From: Dyadobacter beijingensis DSM 21582
GTDB taxonomy: Bacteria; Bacteroidota; Bacteroidia; Cytophagales; Spirosomataceae
Assembly: GCF_000382205.1 (NCBI RefSeq)
Contig: NZ_KB907792.1
Coordinates: 62,001-126,000 of the forward strand
Reading direction: 5' to 3'
DNA length: 64,000 bases
Made by a program: the position numbers and the translations under genes. Position 1 is the first letter of the stretch. Every line of letters starts with the position of its first letter. Below, piece by piece: positions 27,269-35,115 of the stretch. Below the pieces are notes generated by a model that was not told the DNA's origin, made no database searches, and saw only the letters and a program-made list of their open reading frames with translations.

Positions 27269-27808
27269 CTAATGGCTATACTCGGTAAGATTGGCGCGCA
27301 ACGTGGAAAGCGCACGGGTAATGTGGTATTCCACAGCCCTTTCGGAAATCAGTAGCCTGGCAGCGATCTCCTTGTTGCTCAGTCCCTCTTCCCGGCTCAT
27401 TTTATACACACAACGGCATTGGCAGGGTAGGGTATCCACCAGACCGTCCACCTTGCTTTTCAGGTTGTTATACAAAATGTCGTTTTCCGTGCAATGCGTA
27501 CGGTCGCAGTAATGGGCGAAGGCGATCTCGTTATGTTCCCGCCGCGATTTGGTATTCCGCAAATACTCAAAAACCTTGAATTTGGCCGAACGGAGCAGGT
27601 AACGCTCCACAGATGTCGTAATTTCAAGCTCGTCTTTTCGCTCCCAAAGCGATTTGAAAATCTCCTGTACCATACCTTTCGCCGGCTCCGGGTCGCGGAT
27701 TGTGTTGTAGCAAACCGCGAAAACCTTCTCCCAATGCGCCACATAGATATGCTTGAAAGACTGTTCATCTATGCGGAAAGGGACATTATCTGGCTTGGTG
27801 GCGGTCAT
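27269..27808 (-). CDS. ECF-type RNA polymerase sigma-70 factor
   Basis: The 179-residue sigma factor starts at ATG 27808 (MTATKPDNV); an upstream in-frame ATG at 27841 would add 11 residues. Region 2 lies at about 20-90 (FKHIYVAHWEKVFAVCYN, RDPEPAKGMVQEIFKSLW). Region 4 lies at about 125-175 (LPCQCRCVYKMSREEGLSNK, then ARLLISERAVEYHITRAL). This layout is the Bacteroidota FecI-like subtype. It normally sits in front of a FecR anti-sigma gene and a SusC/SusD pair, but here the 3' side faces an unrelated converging gene. It may work with one of the TonB receptors nearby, such as the divergent one at 28031; this is a guess. Confidence 0.9.
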   Translation of the reverse strand: MTATKPDNVPFRIDEQSFKHIYVAHWEKVFAVCYNTIRDPEPAKGMVQEIFKSLWERKDELEITTSVERYLLRSAKFKVFEYLRNTKSRREHNEIAFAHYCDRTHCTENDILYNNLKSKVDGLVDTLPCQCRCVYKMSREEGLSNKEIAARLLISERAVEYHITRALSTLRANLTEYSH

Positions 27809-28030
27809 GTAATGGGGAATGCGGGCGAAGTGGATGGTCAAATATAGTTCATTATTTATAATAAGTCCAAATAGTCACGATTCGTTTCACTTATGGGAAC
27901 GACTGTTTGGCGGACGATTCCCCGCATCTTGCTGGCGTTTCACCTGCCGATCCGGACGGTTGACCTGCCGCCGCATTTCAAACACAGCATGTTATGGGGA
28001 ATTTTGGCCTGTCAATTAAAAAATTAGCCA

Positions 28031-30406
28031 ATGAAAGCACTACTATTAGCCATGACATTTCTTTTCGCTGCCAACCTTTACGCACAGGAAGGCACGCAAA
28101 CGATCCGCGGGACCGTCCGCGACGAAGTTTCCAAATCGCCCGTGATAGGAGCGTCCATATTGCTGATCCGGGAGCAGGGGGCAAGCCCGATGGGCGCGGT
28201 AACCGACATCCGGGGCGATTTCAGCATTACCGGTGTGCCGATGGGTCGCCAGTCTTTCCAGGTTTCGATGGTGGGTTATGAAACGCAGCGGCTGTCGGGT
28301 GTTTTGCTTACGGCCGGGAAAGAAGTGGTGCTCAATGTGACCCTCACCGAAGCCGTGCAAAACCTGGACGAGCTCGTGATTACTGCCGATCGGAAAAGTG
28401 ATAAAACGAAGACGAACAACGAGTTATCGCTCGTGAGCGGACGTTCGTTCAATGTAGACGATACTAAACGGTACGCAGGCGCACTGGGCGATCCGTCGCG
28501 GATGGCGGCCAATTTCGCAGGCGTGGTATCCGGCGACGATTCCCGGAACGACATTGTTGTGCGTGGTAACTCGCCGTCGGGTACGCTCTGGCATCTGGAG
28601 GGATTGAATATCCCCAATCCAAACCACTTCGGCTCGTTCGCGGCGACAGGCGGGCCTGTGAGTATGCTGAATAACAACGTGTTGGGTAAATCCGATTTTC
28701 TTACCGGCGCTTTTCCCGCGCAGTATGGCAACGCACTCTCGGCGGTGTTCGACCTGCAACTCCGCGAAGGCAACAATCAGAAGCACGAACTGATGGGACA
28801 GGTCGGGTTCAATGGTTTTGAACTGGGCGCCGAAGGGCCTTTTTCTAAAAATTCGAAAGCTTCTTTCCTGCTCAATTACCGCTATTCCACGCTCGGGTTA
28901 TTCAAGGCGTTGGGCCTGCAATTCGGTACTGGAACGGCCATTCCAGATTACCAGGACCTGAATTTCAAAGTAGCGGTGCCGACCGGTAGCAAAGGTAAAC
29001 TGACGCTTTTCGGCATTACCGGCAGCAGCGACGTCAATTTCCTGGGTAATGAAGTGGATACCACGCTCACGAACCTCTACGGCACAGAAAACACGAATAC
29101 CCGCGTCAAATACGGTACCAATGTGTTCGGATTGGCCTATGAGCACAACCTCACACCCCAAACTTTCGCAAAACTCACCCTCGGCATGAGCACCACCCGT
29201 GAGCGTTTCAGCGGCGACTCCATCAGCCATGTTACCCGGGAGGCGTTTCTGAGCGGAGAGGCACGCTACAACACGTCCAAGTACTCGGCGGTTTTAAATT
29301 TGAGACATAAAATGAATGCAAAAAGCAGCCTGTATGGCGGCATAACCGTCGACTTGCTCGATTTCGACCTGTACAGCCGCTCCATTCACCAGGCCGGGCT
29401 GATCGACACCGTACGGGTGAATGTGAAAGGAGAGAAGACGGTGCTCACGCAGGCATATGCGCAATGGAAGTACCGCTTTTCGCAAGGATTGATATTTACG
29501 ACCGGCGTTCATTTTCAGCATTATAACCTCAATAGCAATGCGGCCATAGAGCCCCGCGCCGGGTTGCAATATGCATTCGGGAAAGGGCAGTCGGTAAGCC
29601 TCGGTTACGGCCTGAACAGCCAGGCGCAGAACATTTACACCTATTTTGTGCAAACACCCGGCGAATCGGGACCGGTACGCACCAACAAGGACCTGGGTTT
29701 TACGAAAAGCCATCATTTCGTGCTCAGTTACCAGAACCGCCTGACGGAAAACCTGCTCCTGAAAATCGAGCCGTATTATCAGCGGTTGTTCGATGTGCCG
29801 GTTGAGCAGCGGGCGTCCACCTATTCCGCATTGAATATGGGCGCGTCGTTCGGGCCGTCGGACAGGGATAGCCTGGTCAATGAAGGTACCGGCCGCAACA
29901 TGGGCGTGGAGCTGACTTTGGAGAGGTATTTCAACAAAGGCTACTACTTTCTGCTGACGACCTCCGTGTTCGATTCGAAATACAAGGGAAGCGATAAAGT
30001 GGAGCGGAACACAGCTTTTAATACCAGGTATGTCCTCAATGTGCTGGGAGGCAAGGAGTTCCGGCTGGGTAGGGATAATGTACTGAGCGCTAATATCAAG
30101 ACTTCGCTGGTCGGCGGTAAATACATTACCCCGCTCAACCTTTCGGCATCGCGGCTGCGGGGAACGGCGGTGTACGACGAGAACCAGGCCTATTCGCTTC
30201 GGCAAAGCGCCTATTTCAGGACGGATATCCGCTTTTCGTACCGCCGCGAAATGCGCCGGAGCACGATGGAATTCTCGATGGATTTGCAGAATGTGACGGC
30301 CCGAAAAAACATTTTCCAGCAAACCTACAACCCGCGCACCAATGAGCTCGTGAAGCAATACCAGCAGCCATTTTTTCCGGTGCCGTATTTCAGATATACA
30401 TTTTAA
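28031..30406 (+). CDS. TonB-dependent receptor with carboxypeptidase-regulatory N-domain
   Basis: The 791-residue outer-membrane protein has a signal peptide ending at LYAQ. A carboxypeptidase-like beta-sandwich spans about 25-110 (IRGTVRDEVSKSPVIGAS). The plug includes DDSRNDIVVRGNSPSGTLWH and LEGLNIPNPNHFGSF, and a barrel ends in a terminal aromatic residue. The R-G-N-S-P-x-G-x-L-W plug motif marks a receptor subgroup found next to two-component systems in Cytophagales. A LytS/LytTR pair follows on the same strand after a 13-bp hairpin, so the receptor and its regulators may share a promoter. An ECF sigma gene diverges upstream. Confidence 0.88.
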   Translation: MKALLLAMTFLFAANLYAQEGTQTIRGTVRDEVSKSPVIGASILLIREQGASPMGAVTDIRGDFSITGVPMGRQSFQVSMVGYETQRLSGVLLTAGKEVVLNVTLTEAVQNLDELVITADRKSDKTKTNNELSLVSGRSFNVDDTKRYAGALGDPSRMAANFAGVVSGDDSRNDIVVRGNSPSGTLWHLEGLNIPNPNHFGSFAATGGPVSMLNNNVLGKSDFLTGAFPAQYGNALSAVFDLQLREGNNQKHELMGQVGFNGFELGAEGPFSKNSKASFLLNYRYSTLGLFKALGLQFGTGTAIPDYQDLNFKVAVPTGSKGKLTLFGITGSSDVNFLGNEVDTTLTNLYGTENTNTRVKYGTNVFGLAYEHNLTPQTFAKLTLGMSTTRERFSGDSISHVTREAFLSGEARYNTSKYSAVLNLRHKMNAKSSLYGGITVDLLDFDLYSRSIHQAGLIDTVRVNVKGEKTVLTQAYAQWKYRFSQGLIFTTGVHFQHYNLNSNAAIEPRAGLQYAFGKGQSVSLGYGLNSQAQNIYTYFVQTPGESGPVRTNKDLGFTKSHHFVLSYQNRLTENLLLKIEPYYQRLFDVPVEQRASTYSALNMGASFGPSDRDSLVNEGTGRNMGVELTLERYFNKGYYFLLTTSVFDSKYKGSDKVERNTAFNTRYVLNVLGGKEFRLGRDNVLSANIKTSLVGGKYITPLNLSASRLRGTAVYDENQAYSLRQSAYFRTDIRFSYRREMRRSTMEFSMDLQNVTARKNIFQQTYNPRTNELVKQYQQPFFPVPYFRYTF

Positions 30407-30408
30407 TT

Positions 30409-30449
30409 GAAAATCAGCGGGTAAACGAGTAGTTTGCCCGCTGATTTTC
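30409..30449 (+). terminator. 13-bp perfect hairpin between receptor and kinase genes
   Basis: GAAAATCAGCGGG (30409-30421) and CCCGCTGATTTTC (30437-30449) form a perfect stem around a 15-base loop. It begins right after the receptor stop and ends 9 bp before the kinase ATG. The downstream arm contains TTTT but no separate T-run, so it may be a partial terminator or an mRNA stabiliser that lowers expression of the two-component genes. It also covers the in-frame TTG at 30434, which argues against that codon as the kinase start. Confidence 0.65.
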
Positions 30450-30457
30450 GCCCGCGA

Positions 30458-31486
30458 ATGAAAGAAAAGCCCTACACGCTCGACGACCGCAAATGGAGAA
30501 TGATCGGTATCCCGCTCATGGGCCTCACGATCGCCATCATGGTCAATTTCGACGAGTTCATGAAACTGAGCCGGCTTTTCTTCCTCAGCGTATTGTTTTC
30601 AACCCTGCTGACGCTCACCTTCTGGGAGGGTAACCGGTTCATTATCATTCGGATGCGGCGGATTTTTCCGGAATACGGGCAGATCGCCAGGCGGGTAGCG
30701 GGGCAATCGGTGCTGGCCGTCAGCTATGTGTTCCTGATATCGTTCTTGCTCAATGAGTTGTATTATAAACCGGTTTACCATGTGAGTGTGCTGGGGATGG
30801 GTTTTCGGATCAGTATCGTGCCTACGGTGATCGTTTACCTGGTTTATGAGGCGGTTTATTTCTTTGAATTATGGAAAATGAATGTGCGAAAAACAGAGGC
30901 GCTGATGCGCGAAAATGTGCAGTCTCAGCTGGAAGTGCTTAAAAACCAGCTTGATCCGCATTTCTTATTTAACAGCATGAATACGCTCGCGGCGCTGATC
31001 GACGATGAGAATACCGCCGCCCAGGATTATCTCGAAAGGCTCTCTGACGTGTACAGGTACGTGCTCGTGAGCAGGAACAAGAATACGGTGCTGCTGAGCG
31101 AGGAAATTGCATTCGTAGACGCCTATGTATATTTAAATAAGATCCGCTTCCGGGAGAATTTACAGGTTGAAAAAAGGCTGTCGGCAGAGGTCCTTGCGCA
31201 GCATATCACGCCGCTGAGCCTGCAAATGCTGATCGAGAATGCCATTAAACACAATGTGGCCTCGCGCGAAAATCCCTTGAAAATCGTCATTCGTGAAGAA
31301 AACGCCGGATATCTCGTGGTAGAAAACAACATTTCGGAAAAGACGATCCTGGAAAAATCGACGCGCGTGGGCTTGCAGAACATCATTAATCGCTACGCCC
31401 TGCTGACCGATCGGGAGGTGGAAATTATCCGTGGTACGTCGCAATTTGTCGTGAAAATTCCGCTGCTGGGTCAGCTGGTTGAATAA
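30458..31486 (+). CDS. LytS-type sensor histidine kinase
   Basis: The 342-residue kinase starts at ATG 30458, just after the hairpin. Four membrane segments lie in about residues 15-140 (IPLMGLTIAIMVNF, LFFLSVLFSTLLTL, LAVSYVFLISFLL, VPTVIVYLVYEAVYFF). The phospho-acceptor histidine is in NQLDPHFLFNSMNTLAALID. The ATPase region has LIENAIKHN and VGLQNIINRY. A LytTR regulator gene follows after 5 bp, making a classic pair. Its position behind a TonB receptor gene suggests it responds to, or adjusts, uptake of that receptor's substrate; this is inferred from context only. Confidence 0.9.
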   Translation: MKEKPYTLDDRKWRMIGIPLMGLTIAIMVNFDEFMKLSRLFFLSVLFSTLLTLTFWEGNRFIIIRMRRIFPEYGQIARRVAGQSVLAVSYVFLISFLLNELYYKPVYHVSVLGMGFRISIVPTVIVYLVYEAVYFFELWKMNVRKTEALMRENVQSQLEVLKNQLDPHFLFNSMNTLAALIDDENTAAQDYLERLSDVYRYVLVSRNKNTVLLSEEIAFVDAYVYLNKIRFRENLQVEKRLSAEVLAQHITPLSLQMLIENAIKHNVASRENPLKIVIREENAGYLVVENNISEKTILEKSTRVGLQNIINRYALLTDREVEIIRGTSQFVVKIPLLGQLVE

Positions 31487-31491
31487 ATGCT

Positions 31492-32259
31492 ATGAAAATA
31501 CTGATTATCGAAGACGAATACCCGGCCGCGGAACGGCTCGAAAAGCTGATTAAAAAGCTCGACCCGCGAATGGAAGTGGCAGCGGTGCTGGAAAGCGTGG
31601 AGGCTGCCAGGCAATGGTTCGCGAATGCGGAACCGGTGGACCTTATTTTTTCCGACATTCAGCTGGCCGACGGCCTGAGCTTTCAGATATTCGAAGAATT
31701 TCCCGCACACAGTCCGATCATTTTTACGACCTCCTACGACGAATACGCGATCAAGGCATTTCGTGTGAAAAGCATCGATTACCTGCTCAAACCCATTAAA
31801 GCGCCCGAATTGGCCGACGCGATCCGGAAATACGAAAATATCCGGGAGGATTTCTCCCCCAAAGCTTACGCACGAAAGGTGGAAACGCTGCTGGATAGCC
31901 TGGAAATGACGAAAAGGCCGTTTAAAACGAGGTTTTTGGTGAAAAACGGGGAGCAGCTGATCCCCGTCAACCAGGAGCATGTCGCCTATTTTTATACTGC
32001 CAATGAAATGGCCTGCCTCGTAGCCACCGACGGCCGTCAGTACCTGGTGGACTACAAGCTCGAAGAGCTGGAATCGCTGGTGGACCCGATGAATTTCTTC
32101 CGGCTGAACCGCCAGTTTATCGCCCGCATCGACGCTATCCAGAAAATCCACACTTATTTTAACGGAAAACTAAAAATTGAGCTCCGTCCGCAAACTTCGC
32201 AGGAAGTGGTCGTAAGCCGTGAAAAAGCGCCTGCATTCAAAGCCTGGCTGGAAACATAG
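31492..32259 (+). CDS. LytTR-family response regulator
   Basis: The 255-residue partner of the preceding kinase has a receiver domain (1-120; IIEDEYPAAERLEKLIKKL, LIFSDIQLADGLSFQIF, YLLKPIKAPEL) and a LytTR DNA-binding domain (about 150-253; RFLVKNGEQLIPVNQ, LESLVDPMNFFRLNRQFIAR). The phospho-acceptor motif reads S-D-I-Q-L where most relatives have a proline after the D-I-x pair. It is the last gene of the receptor-kinase-regulator run; a new promoter follows for the hybrid kinase. Confidence 0.9.
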   Translation: MKILIIEDEYPAAERLEKLIKKLDPRMEVAAVLESVEAARQWFANAEPVDLIFSDIQLADGLSFQIFEEFPAHSPIIFTTSYDEYAIKAFRVKSIDYLLKPIKAPELADAIRKYENIREDFSPKAYARKVETLLDSLEMTKRPFKTRFLVKNGEQLIPVNQEHVAYFYTANEMACLVATDGRQYLVDYKLEELESLVDPMNFFRLNRQFIARIDAIQKIHTYFNGKLKIELRPQTSQEVVVSREKAPAFKAWLET

Positions 32260-32347
32260 TCGGATTTTCAAATGTGTAACTCATTCGAGCGGTTTGGTAG
32301 ATTAAATATTACAGCGGCAGTGTATTTCTGATTTGTATCCGCTTTTT

Positions 32348-32355
32348 TACCTTTG
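32348..32355 (+). promoter_or_regulatory. Bacteroidota-type -7 promoter element (TAnnTTTG)
   Basis: TACCTTTG at 32348-32355 is a full match to the Bacteroidota -7 consensus. It is 64 bp upstream of the ATG at 32420, in the gap after the LytTR gene. It also implies that a TTG at 32333 is not the start of the hybrid kinase. No convincing -33 TTTG at normal spacing is visible. Confidence 0.45.
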
Positions 32356-32419
32356 TTGTGACCAACCCTCCATTTATCTGTTGTTCCAATGTTCCCCGGG
32401 ATGGACCGACAAGCTACAC

Positions 32420-34558
32420 ATGATGAAAATTCCTTCGCGCACATTGTCCAGGGCATTCGTAATCTGGACTATTTTACTCGTTGTCATTTTAGGATCGTTC
32501 GTTTTCGTGTTGCTGCTCACCCGTGGCAAATCGCAGACAATCCGGGAGAATATCCAGGAACTCCATAAGGACGTCAATACCTATCAGAAGATCGATACCT
32601 GCATTTCGCTGCTTTATGTGGCGGAAAATAACAGCCGGCTGTTCATTATCACGCAGGATTCGGCGTACCTGCGAAAGTTCGCCCGTGAGCTGCAAACCGT
32701 TTCCACTATCCTTACCGAATTCGAAACCGAGCGTGCTAACCGTTCGTCGGCGTTATCGGGGCTGATGGAAAGCAAACGGATAAGCAACGACGCATTCATC
32801 CGCATGAAGATCATGGTCGATAGCCTCTTTGCACTTTCTGTACAGCGTAGCGAGCTGGACCATCAGGAACTTTCGAAACAAAACCGGCCCGCGATCCGCG
32901 TAAAAAAGACATCAAAGGTCGATTCCGTCGTCGTGGCAGAACCCGGCAAGAAAAAGCGCGGATTGTTCAAAAGGCTCGCCGATGCCATTTCCAACAAACC
33001 TGAATCCGGGGTTACCCGTGAAAAAACCAGGGTAATTGTTCAGCGCGATTCGCTCGTGATGCCTTACCTGCTCTCACGCGAGCCCAATCTAAGCCGCTAC
33101 GAAGAGTATAACCGGGTCAAAAGGCAGCTGAACGATGCCGAGCAAAAGCTGCTGTTCCTTAACGGCGAGCTGTTCGCGAACCTGCAAATGACCCTCAAAG
33201 CGTTGAAAGCTGCGGAAGAGGAAAAGGCGCGGGAATTCCGGCGCTTGCTGCTCACCCAGACCTCCAACGAATTTGAGCAGGTCAATCATCTGATATGGGT
33301 TGGCGCCATAGTGGTGCTTCTGATGACGATCATCATCATCCGAAACGTCGTGAAACTGTATCGAAACGACGTCACCATCCTGAAATACGCGGCGCTTGCT
33401 ACCGAAACCGCCCGGCAAAAGGGGGAATTTCTGGCGCAGGTAACGCACGAAATCCGAACGCCGCTGAATGCGATCATCGGTTTTTCGCAATTGATGGAAA
33501 CCGAACGGCTCGATGGCCAGATGAAGGAAAGTGTCGACGCCATTCAAAGCTCCTCGCGCATCCTGCTCACGCTTGTGAACGAGCTGCTCGATTTTTCCAA
33601 ACTCGAACGGGGCAAGCTGACCCTGCAATATGAGCCGTTCAACCCGGTGGAACTGGTGAACGAAGTAACGGCATTGATGAGCGTGCTGGCGGGAGAGAAA
33701 AACATTGAAATTGTATCCAAAATCCAGATCGGGCGGCAGGTTTACCTCGTCGGTGATGGCTTTCGGATAAAACAGGTGGTAATTAACCTGCTCAGTAACG
33801 CAATCAAATTCACGCCCGCGCATGGAAAAGTAGTTGTCGAAGCGGCGCTCGATACGGCAGACGGGCAGAAGAAATACCTGAAAATCGGGGTGAAGGATTC
33901 GGGCATAGGCATTGCGCAGGAGCATTTGAAAGTTATTTTTGAAGATTTTAGCCAGGTAAACGGCCTGGCCGTCAAGCAGGGGACCGGGCTGGGACTGGCG
34001 ATCTGCAAGCGGATCGTGGAGCTGCATGGCGGGAAAATTTCCGTGGAAAGCGCCGTTGGCAAAGGTTCGGAATTCAGGATAGCGATCCCGATGCAGATGG
34101 CTGAAAAAGCGAAGCCACTGGCCGTTCGAAGCATTCCAGCACCGGTAGCGCCGGTTGATCTGAGAGGCAAAAAGACGCTCGTAGCCGACGACACCAAGCT
34201 GAACCTCGTGCTCATGAGCCGCCTGCTCGAAAAGCACGGACTGCTCTTCGACCTCACGGGTTCGGGAGACGAAGCACTCGAACTTTTCGAAAAGCAACCG
34301 TATGATCTCGTCATCACCGACATTCATATGCCCGGCATGGACGGTGCCGAGCTTACCCGCCAGATCCGCCGTAATCCCGATGCCGTCAAGGCGTTAACCC
34401 CGATCATAGGCTTCACCGGCGACCTTTCCGACCGCGACAAGGATTTCTATGCGGAGCTCGGGATCGACGGTGTGCTTGGTAAGCCGTTTTCGGAGAAAGA
34501 ATTTTTGTCGGTGCTGGGCGCCGTTTTTGGAACGCAGCATCCCGCCGCCGGTAAATAG
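32420..34558 (+). CDS. hybrid sensor histidine kinase / response regulator
   Basis: The 712-residue protein starts at ATG 32420. A first membrane helix (FVIWTILLVVILGSFVFVLL) is followed by an extracytoplasmic helical domain of about 240 residues, a second membrane helix (IWVGAIVVLLMTIIIIRNVV) and a HisKA domain with HEIRTPLNAIIGFS. The ATPase domain has NLLSNAIKFT, DSGIGI and GTGLGLAIC. A C-terminal receiver has its phospho-acceptor in DLVITDIHMPGMDG. The extracytoplasmic part contains a Lys-rich insertion (GKKKRGLFKRL), unusual for a periplasmic segment. There is no downstream output gene, so it may feed a separate regulator such as the NarL or LytTR orphans. Confidence 0.9.
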   Translation: MMKIPSRTLSRAFVIWTILLVVILGSFVFVLLLTRGKSQTIRENIQELHKDVNTYQKIDTCISLLYVAENNSRLFIITQDSAYLRKFARELQTVSTILTEFETERANRSSALSGLMESKRISNDAFIRMKIMVDSLFALSVQRSELDHQELSKQNRPAIRVKKTSKVDSVVVAEPGKKKRGLFKRLADAISNKPESGVTREKTRVIVQRDSLVMPYLLSREPNLSRYEEYNRVKRQLNDAEQKLLFLNGELFANLQMTLKALKAAEEEKAREFRRLLLTQTSNEFEQVNHLIWVGAIVVLLMTIIIIRNVVKLYRNDVTILKYAALATETARQKGEFLAQVTHEIRTPLNAIIGFSQLMETERLDGQMKESVDAIQSSSRILLTLVNELLDFSKLERGKLTLQYEPFNPVELVNEVTALMSVLAGEKNIEIVSKIQIGRQVYLVGDGFRIKQVVINLLSNAIKFTPAHGKVVVEAALDTADGQKKYLKIGVKDSGIGIAQEHLKVIFEDFSQVNGLAVKQGTGLGLAICKRIVELHGGKISVESAVGKGSEFRIAIPMQMAEKAKPLAVRSIPAPVAPVDLRGKKTLVADDTKLNLVLMSRLLEKHGLLFDLTGSGDEALELFEKQPYDLVITDIHMPGMDGAELTRQIRRNPDAVKALTPIIGFTGDLSDRDKDFYAELGIDGVLGKPFSEKEFLSVLGAVFGTQHPAAGK

Positions 34559-34611
34559 GCTGCGGGATGGTCTTTTGAATGCAGGTTTATCCATCAAAAG
34601 ACCAGATCGAC

Positions 34612-35007
34612 ATGGCCAAAACAGATTTTAAATCCGTAGACGAATACCAGGACACCTTCGATGGCGAAAAAAAGGCACGTTTGCAGCAAGTGCGGGACAC
34701 GATCCGTGCCGCGGCGCCGCTGGCAGAGGAAGTGATCAGCTATCAGATCCCGGCCTACAAGCATTTCGGGTTCGTTGTCTATTATTCGGGTGCAACCAAC
34801 CATATTTCGCTGTCTTACCCGTTCAGCGCAGCGTTGCTCGCTGAATTCAAAACGGAGCTTTCGAAATACAAAGTGAGCAAGTCGGCCATTCAAATGCCTG
34901 ACAAAGATCCGCTTCCCGTGGATATGATCCGGCGGATCGTGGAATACCGGGTGAAGGAAAACGAGCTCGCCGAAGCTGCAAAACCGCAAAAAGCCAAAAA
35001 GAAGTAA
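34612..35007 (+). CDS. DUF1801 (YdhG-like) protein
   Basis: The 131-residue soluble protein has the YdhG/DUF1801 fold signature. SVDEYQDTFDGEKKARLQQV leads to EEVISYQIPAYKHFG, VVYYSGATNHISLSYPF and a basic tail (KPQKAKKK). A bacterial relative (Fra in Bacillus) acts as an iron chaperone; most members are uncharacterised. I chose ATG 34612; the open frame starts at 34579 but the first 11 residues do not fit the family. It stands between the hybrid kinase and an unknown large protein, all on the plus strand. Confidence 0.8.
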   Translation: MAKTDFKSVDEYQDTFDGEKKARLQQVRDTIRAAAPLAEEVISYQIPAYKHFGFVVYYSGATNHISLSYPFSAALLAEFKTELSKYKVSKSAIQMPDKDPLPVDMIRRIVEYRVKENELAEAAKPQKAKKK

Positions 35008-35115
35008 GCGACGGGGGCGAGTATGATGTTTCTCAGGATCGTACCTAAGCAATGTCAGTTTCCGGACGCAAGCAGCCCTGTACTTTTGGATGAATTATCA
35101 AGACCTCATCCAGAT

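Noticed and set aside
29294..30358. 354-residue frame opposite the TonB receptor
   Set aside because: Shadow of the receptor barrel; no recognisable protein features.
33089..34327. 412-residue frame opposite the hybrid kinase
   Set aside because: Antisense to the kinase and receiver domains; no recognisable features.
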